Below are positions 7,065 to 13,107 of a DNA stretch of 30,205 bases, piece by piece (the first letter of the stretch is position 1; every line of letters begins with the position of its first letter). A program made the position numbers and the translations under genes. The notes below the pieces were generated by a model that had not been told where the DNA came from, searched no databases, and saw only the letters and a list, made by a program, of their open reading frames with translations. This stretch comes from JBBEDC01 sp040881505 (lineage in GTDB: Bacteria; Patescibacteriota; Andersenbacteria; UBA10190). The stretch covers positions 1-30,205 of the forward strand of contig JBBEDC010000030.1 of NCBI GenBank assembly GCA_040881505.1, given 5' to 3'.

Positions 7065-8771
7065 ATGAAAACACCTTCCATTGAGGCATTTGAGCCTCCC
7101 TTTCAAAAAGATGAATATTCAGCAGACGGGGCGTATCGTCTGCGTCCTTTTTTCACAAATTTAGAAAAGTCCGTCTACGTTCCACTGATCTTCTCTCCGG
7201 AAGTTGTCGGGGCGCTGTGTTCTCGCACCAGCCGCGCGGCGGATGACCTACGGAAAATCTTTTTGAATGAATATATCAGTCCATTCATGGATGCGAAGGA
7301 TGATAAGGAGGCAGAGGAATATGGTGCGGAGTTAGCTGAATTCATTGAATTTCTACACAAGCATCCGATTCAAGATATTTTTTCTAACCCTCGAGCTCGT
7401 TCGTTCTACAGCAAATGGCTGGCGCAGTATGGGGACGACTCCATTGCGCAAATGGCCGGTATGCACGTGGTGTTTTCCAGTCTGTCACAGCTCGCTATAA
7501 AACACTTTGAAGATCAACGTATCGGGTTAGCTCCGCTTGAAAAATCAACCCGCTACGTTGATTACTCCGATAAAGTGAATGGAGAGTATAAGTACTACAC
7601 TGATCCGAATTTAAAGAACTGGAAACTGGAGAAAGAATACCGGGAGGCTATGGATGCCCTCTTTGATACATATGTTGCCCTCCGTCCGAAGTTAGAAGCG
7701 TATCTTGCGGAAAAGTTTCCGGAAGAAAAACCTGGAGTAGTAGAAAAGAAAGCCTTCGATACCCTTCGAGGATTACTACCGGTTTCCACTCTCTCTCAGG
7801 TAGCCTTCTTTGGAAACGGACAAGCGTTTGAGTACGCCGTAACGCGCTCCCTTAAACACCCATTAGGAGAAGTCCGTTGGGCCGGGGAGCAAACATACGA
7901 GGAGCTATATTCGGTCACTCCTTCCTTCCTTCGCCGTGTTAAAGATGAAGGAAGCAAGCATATTGCTGACTCATATCAGGAATATATCGCGGGACGCAGT
8001 ACACGGATGGCTTCTATTGCAGAAGATGTCCTACCAAAGAAAACGCGAGCCGGTAAGTACTTTGATGCGCCTAACGTCGAACTTATCGAATATGACAAAA
8101 ATGGAGAGGATAAGGTTATAGCTGGCATGCTCTATGCGGCTGATAACAACCATGCCTCCTGGAATGATACGCTCACTGCAGTTTCTAAGATGAGCGATGA
8201 AGCTAAACGCCAGGCTATTGCAACGTACCTATCTGGTCGTGAGCAACGCTGGCAGAAGGTCGGGCGAGCATTTGAAAATACCTATGTTCGCTTTGATTTA
8301 GCAATGAATATTGGCTCTTGGCGGGATTTACACCGTCACCGCATGCTAACCCAACAACGACAATTATTTACCACCGCTCACGGATACGACCTGCCGCCGG
8401 AAATTGAAGATGCAGGCCTCACTAAAGAATTCACAGCGGCAATTGATAAAGCAGCAGCAGTGTTTGAAAAGATAGAGCAGCACGATGTATATGCAGCGCA
8501 GTATGCTATCCCCATGGCTTACCGCGTTCAGTTCCAGCAGTGGAAGAATCTGCGCGAATGCTTCTGGGAGATGGAGCTGCGCACCATTCCTGAAGGCCAC
8601 CCTGATTATCGTTTAGTCGAACAGATGAAGTTTAAACTATTAGAGCAGGCCTTCCCCCTTATTACCGAGCACATGCACGTCAATCTCGAAAACTACGACT
8701 TCGCTCGCCGAGGACAAGAAGAGAAAATCCAGGCTAAGCTGGCCGAATTGGAAAAGATGGCGGTGAAATAA
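7065..8771 (+). CDS. thyX: Double-domain FAD-dependent thymidylate synthase-like protein
   Basis: 568 residues, about twice the normal ThyX length, apparently two ThyX-like domains in tandem. ThyX makes dTMP from dUMP with methylene-tetrahydrofolate and FAD. The canonical signature RHRxxS...SxRY is divided: the first half carries EKSTRYVDYSDKV near residue 160 but has DQR where RHR is expected, and the second half carries LHRHRMLTQQRQLF near 424 but lacks SxRY. GDDSIAQMAG in the first half is also ThyX-like. An active site shared between the halves is plausible. The start is set by the extended -10 box seven bases before this ATG; an in-frame ATG lies at 7053. folA follows at 9.9 kb, as expected since ThyX and DHFR both act on folate. 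Confidence 0.82.
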   Translation: MKTPSIEAFEPPFQKDEYSADGAYRLRPFFTNLEKSVYVPLIFSPEVVGALCSRTSRAADDLRKIFLNEYISPFMDAKDDKEAEEYGAELAEFIEFLHKHPIQDIFSNPRARSFYSKWLAQYGDDSIAQMAGMHVVFSSLSQLAIKHFEDQRIGLAPLEKSTRYVDYSDKVNGEYKYYTDPNLKNWKLEKEYREAMDALFDTYVALRPKLEAYLAEKFPEEKPGVVEKKAFDTLRGLLPVSTLSQVAFFGNGQAFEYAVTRSLKHPLGEVRWAGEQTYEELYSVTPSFLRRVKDEGSKHIADSYQEYIAGRSTRMASIAEDVLPKKTRAGKYFDAPNVELIEYDKNGEDKVIAGMLYAADNNHASWNDTLTAVSKMSDEAKRQAIATYLSGREQRWQKVGRAFENTYVRFDLAMNIGSWRDLHRHRMLTQQRQLFTTAHGYDLPPEIEDAGLTKEFTAAIDKAAAVFEKIEQHDVYAAQYAIPMAYRVQFQQWKNLRECFWEMELRTIPEGHPDYRLVEQMKFKLLEQAFPLITEHMHVNLENYDFARRGQEEKIQAKLAELEKMAVK

Positions 8772-8789
8772 AACCCCCGTTTAAGGGGG
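8770..8789 (-). terminator. Terminator closing the structured RNA / hepT transcript
   Basis: On the minus strand CCCCC-TTAAAC-GGGGG is followed by TTTTATTT. It overlaps the thyX stop codon. On the plus strand no T-run follows, so it serves leftward transcripts. Confidence 0.6.
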
Positions 8790-9000
8790 ACCAGCCTATG
8801 CCCTTGCGGGCCACCAACCCTGGCTCTTTCGAGCTTCACCCAGACATGTCAGGGATAGGGAAGTATTCGGCTGCTTCTTTACTAAAGAATATACTCTAGA
8901 TGGATAATAAACGAGTCCACTTGCTGCAGAAATATATTAGCCCCCTGTAAGCTAGGTGCTTTCGCACGCAAGGCATAGAGCCTACTTTCACTCACAAAGG
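8773..9000 (-). ncRNA. Structured RNA candidate between hepT and thyX
   Basis: This gap has no reading frame but a dense set of nested helices. In minus-strand terms CCTAT pairs with ATAGG (8855-8859 with 8795-8799). Inside this CCCTG pairs with CAGGG (8850-8854 with 8818-8822) around GCTC-GAAA-GAGC, beside a second hairpin GCCC-GCAA-GGGC. Further upstream GTAGGCT pairs with AGCTTAC (8985-8979 with 8953-8947) around GTGC-GAAA-GCAC. All three loops are GNRA tetraloops only on the minus strand, and one pair in the upstream stem is G-U there but A-C on the plus strand, so the RNA is leftward. It ends in a terminator. It does not match tmRNA, RNase P, SRP or 6S motifs that I know. A TAGAAT/TATAGA box lies at 9005-9012, or it may be processed from the hepT message. 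Confidence 0.55.
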
Positions 9001-9020
9001 ACTAATTCTATACAAACAGG

Positions 9021-9452
9021 TTATACTGATCGCTCGATAAAATCCGTTACCGCTTTAATATATCCCGGGAAATACTTCGTTATATTCTCCAGCGACGCAT
9101 AAAACTTCTGCATATCCAAGTCATCATATTCATGAACGAGAATATTACGGACTCCAGCCGCTGGTGCAACATTTCTCGCTAATTCGTCTGATAGAACACC
9201 AATCTTTGCGAGTAGCAGGAAAGAGTCTGTATAGGTATCAGGAGGCGCGTTATTCGTTTCTCCCACAATATGAAAATTAATATCGATTGATCGGTTGACT
9301 ACTCGTTCCAAGTACCGCTCAGCTGCTGTTCCCTTTATCTCATCACTGGCTAGTTCTTCATATGACAGCTCGTCGAGCAACATCCTAATCCGCTCGATAT
9401 CCTGGATAACGTATTTGCATTTCTGCAATACAAGCTGTTTATCGATTGACAT
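9021..9452 (-). CDS. hepT: HepT-like HEPN toxin (DUF86)
   Basis: 143 residues, mostly helical, with the HEPN RNase motif Rx4HxY seen as RNILVHEYDDLD near residue 102. HepT proteins cleave RNA and are held in check by the partner nucleotidyltransferase MntA, which in characterised systems adds AMP to the Tyr of the HxY motif; that Tyr is present. The start overlaps the end of mntA by 14 bases, so the pair is translated together. The order antitoxin first, toxin second is usual. It sits between thyX and folA and is likely acquired. A structured RNA lies directly downstream on the same strand. Confidence 0.85.
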   Translation of the reverse strand: MSIDKQLVLQKCKYVIQDIERIRMLLDELSYEELASDEIKGTAAERYLERVVNRSIDINFHIVGETNNAPPDTYTDSFLLLAKIGVLSDELARNVAPAAGVRNILVHEYDDLDMQKFYASLENITKYFPGYIKAVTDFIERSV

Positions 9453-9843
9453 ATTTTTTCACAAATTTCTCGGTTGCTTTAAAAAGCGGGCGGGCATCAA
9501 TATATTGTTTGAATGCTTGTCGACGCAATGCTTCGTACTCACTGGCACTGCCATATACCAGCTGTCCTTTCCGCGCAACATTATACAGCAACAAAGGCGG
9601 AATATGGCGAGTATCAACTAAGTCGATCTTATCTTGAGACTGATTGATTGCTTTACCTATCTTCTCTTCAATTACAAACATTTCCTCGTAAGAAAGCTCC
9701 TTATCAGCAAGCACCGCAATATCAACATCGCTTTCGGCATGCGTTTTCCCAGCCGCTTGAGAGCCATATAGGACTATTAGTTTGAGGCCATGCTCTTTCG
9801 CAACTGTAGCAATGGTATTCTGTTGTTCTTTACTTATCTGCAT
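9439..9843 (-). CDS. mntA: MntA-like minimal nucleotidyltransferase antitoxin
   Basis: 134 residues. The nucleotidyltransferase signature is at about residues 27-41: YGSQAAGKTHAESDVDIAVL, fitting GSx10DxD with both metal-binding Asp residues intact. A third acidic residue is in KIDLVD near 74. In characterised HepT/MntA modules this protein neutralises the HEPN toxin by adding AMP to it. The intact motif suggests an active enzyme. It lies upstream of hepT and overlaps it. CATACT ends six bases before the ATG, so it may be leaderless. Confidence 0.85.
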   Translation of the reverse strand: MQISKEQQNTIATVAKEHGLKLIVLYGSQAAGKTHAESDVDIAVLADKELSYEEMFVIEEKIGKAINQSQDKIDLVDTRHIPPLLLYNVARKGQLVYGSASEYEALRRQAFKQYIDARPLFKATEKFVKKYVNR

Positions 9844-9902
9844 AGTATTAGTATGTCGTAAGCAGTAAAAAAGAGAAAGAAGGACTTTATTCCCTCATTT
9901 CT

Positions 9903-10403
9903 ATGATTGCAATTATTGCCGCACTCGATGCCAACGGGGTTATTGGTCACAACAACTCAATCCCCTGGGATATTCCGGAAGAGCGAAAACTCTTTCGTAA
10001 ACTCACTACAGGAAACGTTGTTGTCATGGGCCGAAAGACGTTTGAAAGTATCGGTAAACCCTTGCCTGATCGAATTAATATCGTTGTAAGCCGCACGGTT
10101 TCTTCTATTCCGGGAACTGAAGTGTACCCGTCACTTGAACAAGCATTAGAAGCAGCCAAGTCTTACCAAAAAGATATCTTCATCATTGGTGGCGCGCAGA
10201 TATATGAGCAGGCGCTTGAAATATCGGAGGTGGATACGATGTATTTGTCGTATCTTCATGATTCTTACAGCGGAGATGGAGATAATAACGATCTCGTTTC
10301 TTTTCCTTCGTTTGCAAAAGATACATGGGAATTGGCAGACACAAATCCTTATCAAAGCTTTACCCTTAAAATCTACAAGCGCGTTCAGGCAGTAAATAAC
10401 TGA
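9903..10403 (+). CDS. folA: Dihydrofolate reductase
   Basis: 166 residues, typical DHFR length. Reduces dihydrofolate to tetrahydrofolate with NADPH. The N-terminus IAALDANGVIGHNNSIPWDIPEE has the Met20-loop region and the WxxP motif; the active-site acid is Glu (IPEE), as in vertebrate enzymes, where the E. coli enzyme has Asp. The NADPH loop VVVMGRKTFESIGKPLPDR and IIGGAQIYEQAL follow in order, and SFTLKIYKR closes the sheet. It stands between the toxin-antitoxin pair and the DGR and converges with the RT gene, whose stop is only eight bases away. No clear Shine-Dalgarno or promoter is visible. Confidence 0.95.
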   Translation: MIAIIAALDANGVIGHNNSIPWDIPEERKLFRKLTTGNVVVMGRKTFESIGKPLPDRINIVVSRTVSSIPGTEVYPSLEQALEAAKSYQKDIFIIGGAQIYEQALEISEVDTMYLSYLHDSYSGDGDNNDLVSFPSFAKDTWELADTNPYQSFTLKIYKRVQAVNN

Positions 10404-10410
10404 AAACCCC

Positions 10411-11421
10411 TTAGTCTTCTGTCTCTTTTAGTAGCAAGTAATTGCTAATTATTTCTTTGGACAGTTTCTTAGCATTTCCGTGTTGTAGGAGCCCCAAATA
10501 TGACTGAACCGTTTCTCGTTTTGGATTCTCCCACACTCGCCTTTGCATTCGCCTTGCCGTGGATGTTCGTAAGACTCTGTGAGTTGGAAAGTGAACCCAG
10601 CCGAGAAAATCGACGCCCGAAGCTAGTGTCTTGATGAATACCTTATCTGGATGAAGGGAGAGACGAAGAACGCTCCAAAGGAAATGATTAATCAATGGGA
10701 TTTGCTCAGTGAGCCAATCCTTATCTTCTGATAACAACACAAAGTCATCAGCGTAGCGAATGTAAAATTTGGCTTTTAGAACGTGTTTTGCATACTGATC
10801 AAACTCATTCATATACACATTGACTAGCAGTTGAGACGTGAGATTACCAAGTGGCAGTCCTTTGCCTCCTTTGACGGAGTGAAAACTCAATACAATACGT
10901 TGGATCAACCAGAGAATGTCTTGCTGAGGGGTATATGTCGATAAAATATACAGAAGAATATGCTGGTCTATACTGGCGAAGAACTTTTTAACATCACATT
11001 TTAGCACCCAGCAGGTGCGTGTGTTGTTTTTGCTAACCGTTTGACTGAATATTTTGAATTGTTCCAGCGCTTTGTGAGTTCCTTTTCCTATACGGCATGA
11101 GTATGAGTCATGGATAAAAACATTATCAAAGAATGGGTACAACAGACGATACACAGCGTGGTGTAAAACACGGTCCTCAACCGTGGCTTTATGAATATCC
11201 CTAGGCTTGGGATCAGTAATAGAAAAAGCATAATAGCCACCATGCTTGTACCGCTTGCTCGATAAACTTTCATGCAGTAAATTAAGACGTTCTGCCAAAT
11301 GACGACTAAAGAGCTGAACATCAGATTTATTGCGTTTACCCTTACTAAATTCTTGCCAGGCAACTAGTAGATTATCTAAAGAAATAAGTTCATTAAACGT
11401 ATGAGTCAATTGAGTACGCAT
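10411..11421 (-). CDS. DGR reverse transcriptase
   Basis: 336 residues from the ATG at 11421; the frame runs to 11469 but that extension crosses a run of nine Gs and is unlikely to be translated. RT motifs in order: VLKCDVKKFFASID (first catalytic Asp) near residue 139, GLPLGNLTSQLLVNVYMNEFD near 188, the catalytic YADD at 223-226, and GVDFLGW near 269. The LPLGNLTSQ block and compact length without maturase or endonuclease domains are typical of DGR enzymes rather than group II introns. In DGRs this enzyme, with Avd, copies TR RNA into cDNA with errors at adenines. It is on the same strand as TR and target and divergent from avd. Confidence 0.95.
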   Translation of the reverse strand: MRTQLTHTFNELISLDNLLVAWQEFSKGKRNKSDVQLFSRHLAERLNLLHESLSSKRYKHGGYYAFSITDPKPRDIHKATVEDRVLHHAVYRLLYPFFDNVFIHDSYSCRIGKGTHKALEQFKIFSQTVSKNNTRTCWVLKCDVKKFFASIDQHILLYILSTYTPQQDILWLIQRIVLSFHSVKGGKGLPLGNLTSQLLVNVYMNEFDQYAKHVLKAKFYIRYADDFVLLSEDKDWLTEQIPLINHFLWSVLRLSLHPDKVFIKTLASGVDFLGWVHFPTHRVLRTSTARRMQRRVWENPKRETVQSYLGLLQHGNAKKLSKEIISNYLLLKETED

Positions 11422-11443
11422 AGAAAAGCATTTAATAGGAAGA

Positions 11444-11452
11444 CCCCCCCCC
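11444..11452. repeat. Homopolymer run of nine C (G on the minus strand)
   Basis: A C9 tract lies in the 61-base space between the divergent starts of the RT and avd, where promoters are expected. Such tracts change length by slippage and can switch promoters or frames. Alternatively the count may be a sequencing artefact. Confidence 0.7.
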
Positions 11453-11482
11453 AGCGCAAAGTTATCCACAGGTGATTTACCC

Positions 11483-11821
11483 TTGTTAAAGAAACTAGGT
11501 GATGGCTATAAGGTGTGGCACGTCACATTACAGCATATTCCCAAGCTATCTCGATTTACGCTTGGCACAAAGATAGACACTTTGTTTGTTGAAACTGTTG
11601 AGTTTGTCTTAATGGCCGGCTACGCACCGAGAAGCCAGAAGCTATCTATCATCAAACGCGCCAGTAGCAAGTTAGACTCGCTTAAGTTTTTCTTGCAATT
11701 AGCTTGGGAAATAAAGAACTTGGACGACTCAAAATATCTTGCCATTAACGATCCGCTCATAGAAGCAGGCAAGATGTTAGGCGGCTGGCAAAGACAGCTT
11801 GAGAAAGAAAATAATCGATAA
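11483..11821 (+). CDS. avd: Avd, DGR accessory variability determinant
   Basis: 112 residues, the normal length of this four-helix-bundle family that forms a ring, binds the RT and is needed for template copying. Family hallmarks are visible: YKVWHVTLQHIPKLSRFTLG near residue 9, KIDTLFVETVEF near 29, RASSKLDSLKFFLQLAWEIK near 59 and GKMLGGWQRQLEKEN at the end. The start is TTG, chosen because AGGTGAT lies six bases before it and no ATG or GTG occurs in the open frame upstream. Avd is on the strand opposite to the RT, TR and target, which is uncommon, and its 3' end is only 13 bases from the TR, so the TR transcript would run antisense through it. Confidence 0.92.
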   Translation: MLKKLGDGYKVWHVTLQHIPKLSRFTLGTKIDTLFVETVEFVLMAGYAPRSQKLSIIKRASSKLDSLKFFLQLAWEIKNLDDSKYLAINDPLIEAGKMLGGWQRQLEKENNR

Positions 11822-11834
11822 CACCATCAGAGAG

Positions 11835-11965
11835 TTGCGGAAGAGGAGGAAGCGACAGTTGTCATTCCAGTCATTGTCGTACCAGTTCAGGTTCAGGTTG
11901 CGCTTCGAATCGTTCCTGTTGAGGTAAGGCACGTTCCGCTTGCCATTGATGACAGTGGAGGACCC
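11835..11965 (-). repeat. DGR template repeat (TR)
   Basis: 131 bases matching the VR at 12334-12464. By my count 17 positions differ, and in the target's coding direction every one is an A in the TR; none of the other 96 bases differ. Read in the target's frame it is rich in AAY codons (pieces such as NVPYLNRND and NLNLNWYDNDWNDN). Mutation of Asn codons gives wide residue variety without stop codons, the known DGR logic. The last 24 or so bases in coding direction (TCCTCCTCTTCCGCAA at the end) hold no A before the final AA and are identical in both repeats, fitting an initiation-of-mutagenic-homing segment. Confidence 0.95.
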
Positions 11966-12231
11966 CTCTTTATACGGTAGCGCATCTACATCACTGCCGC
12001 GCGAATACTCGCATTCGGCTGTATTTCATTCGAGAGGATGATAACTCTCCTACGCCACCATACCAAGTATCTTTTGGTGGAAATTACCGCCGCACGCTAA
12101 GGAAAGTCTTGACCGCCCTCATTCTGGCTGAAACGAATAATTCCAGATTTCAACCGCCCGAAGCCGTAACCGCAGACTGTATCGTTTACTATCCAAATTT
12201 ATTGTAACCAATGTATGTAAAATTGAGCAAG
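11966..12231 (-). other. DGR spacer upstream of TR, likely 5' part of TR RNA
   Basis: No gene is visible here. In the target's frame the sequence just before the TR stays open for about 17 codons (EYSRGSDVDALPYKEG leading into the TR-coded GSST), then meets TGA, so the TR may descend from a duplicated gene end. GAGAG/CTCTC and CCACC/GGTGG inverted repeats lie around 12033-12086 and suggest folded RNA. Confidence 0.4.
12038..12066 (-). promoter_or_regulatory. Candidate promoter of the TR RNA
   Basis: Minus-strand TTGGTA (12061-12066) and TATCAT (12038-12043) are separated by exactly 17 bases. Transcription would begin near 12031 and read leftward through the TR about 65 bases later. Confidence 0.4.
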
Positions 12232-12271
12232 AAAAAACTCCTGCTGCAAACCGTAGTTTGTTGCAGGAGTT
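12232..12271 (-). terminator. Strong Rho-independent terminator of the DGR target gene
   Basis: In the minus strand AACTCCTGC pairs with GCAGGAGTT, extended inward by CAAAC/GTTTG, with a short loop, then TTTTTTCTTGC. It lies about 60 bases after the stop of the target gene and separates it from the TR transcript unit. Confidence 0.8.
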
Positions 12272-12333
12272 GCGCGAGGCCAAGGGACCAAGGGCACGAA
12301 GCGCCAAGGGTTCAAGGGTCCAAGCGCTAGGAC
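12272..12333. repeat. Degenerate short tandem repeats and hairpin beside the VR
   Basis: The strip between the terminator and the VR is made of imperfect CCAAGGG-type units. AGCGC (12300-12304) can pair with GCGCT (12324-12328), placing a weak hairpin five bases past the VR end. In the Bordetella phage DGR a hairpin just after the VR aids homing, so the position is suggestive, but the stem is short and the loop long. Confidence 0.35.
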
Positions 12334-12953
12334 TTGCGGAAGAGGAGGAAGCGACAGCTGACAAACCAGTCATAGTCGTACCAGTACAGGTACAGGTCGC
12401 GCTCCGAATCGTTCCCGTAGAGGTAAGGCACGAACCGCCTGCCACCGATGACAGCGGAGGACCCGAGAGCGATGACGGGGAATTGCCGTTGCAATTCCTT
12501 GTACTCGGGATGGGAACCGACAGCCAGAAGGTCGTCAATCAAAGCGACCTCATAGCCGTTGTTGGCTGCCCACTGCTCGACTTCCTGGCTGCTGTTGACC
12601 AGACGTCCGAAGTGGACGACGGCAAGCTGGCGAGGACCGCCGGGCAACGACAGCGGAAACCGTTTCTCCGTGATGTCGTCGTTGATCCAATCGTACTTGC
12701 CATCGGCAATCCGATCGCCGAACGTGATGGACGACTCGGGCAGAGCGACACCCGTCAGTTCCGTGACGGTCGGGTAGAGGTTACCCAGACCGAGGAACTT
12801 CCGGAACGCTTCCCGCTCGAGATTGCCGTTGGCCTCGAGCAGGTCGGCAATGAAGCCGCCTTCCAGCAATCGCTGCAGCTGATCCGAAGAAACCTTCTTC
12901 TGGGCCAGCAGTTCGAGAACCTTGTGCGCTTGGGGCAGGGTTGCGATTGTCAT
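12327..12953 (-). CDS. DGR target protein with diversified C-terminus
   Basis: 208 residues from the ATG at 12953, which has AAAGGA seven bases upstream; the frame runs to 12998 but without such support. The N-terminus is a helical region (LPQAHKVLELLAQKK, then QLQRLLEGGFIADLLEAN). The C-terminal half is likely a C-type-lectin-like fold as in other DGR targets (inference). The VR covers about residues 164-207: GGRRFVPYLYGNDSERD, LYLYWYDYDWF, CRFLLFRK. Relative to the TR, 14 residues have changed, for example Asn to Tyr, Phe, Asp, Gly and Ser. No signal peptide is seen, so where and what it binds is unknown. A consensus-like promoter lies upstream and a strong terminator downstream. Confidence 0.93.
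   Translation of the reverse strand: MTIATLPQAHKVLELLAQKKVSSDQLQRLLEGGFIADLLEANGNLEREAFRKFLGLGNLYPTVTELTGVALPESSITFGDRIADGKYDWINDDITEKRFPLSLPGGPRQLAVVHFGRLVNSSQEVEQWAANNGYEVALIDDLLAVGSHPEYKELQRQFPVIALGSSAVIGGRRFVPYLYGNDSERDLYLYWYDYDWFVSCRFLLFRKS
12334..12464 (-). repeat. DGR variable repeat (VR)
   Basis: 131 bases aligned without gaps to the TR. All 17 differences are at TR adenines of the coding strand and change to G, T or C. It ends seven bases before the target's stop boundary, the standard place for a VR. Confidence 0.95.
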
Positions 12954-13040
12954 CGCAAGTCCTTTCTTGTTGGCGGGGGTATATATAGTGGACGACAAGT
13001 CCTACTTCTATATACGTCCCATAGAGAGAACACTTGTCTC

Positions 13041-13070
13041 ATTATATCACACATAATCACGTTTTGTCAA
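13041..13070 (-). promoter_or_regulatory. Strong promoter of the DGR target gene
   Basis: Perfect minus-strand TTGACA (13065-13070) and TATAAT (13041-13046) with 18 bases between. The leader to the ATG is about 80 bases. The -35 lies in the leader shared with the thyX copies. Confidence 0.8.
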
Positions 13071-13107
13071 GTTCCACTCTCAGCTCTCCTATGCGATGCT
13101 AAAAGAC

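Noticed and set aside
8773..9012. tmRNA, RNase P RNA, SRP RNA, 6S RNA or a tetrahydrofolate riboswitch in this gap
   Set aside because: None of the conserved sequence blocks of these RNAs that I know is present; the element is also on the strand opposite to thyX, so it cannot be a leader of the folate genes.
10411..11421. RT as a group II intron maturase or retron RT
   Set aside because: There is no maturase domain, intron ends or msr/msd-like RNA, while a TR/VR pair with adenine-only differences and an Avd gene prove a DGR.
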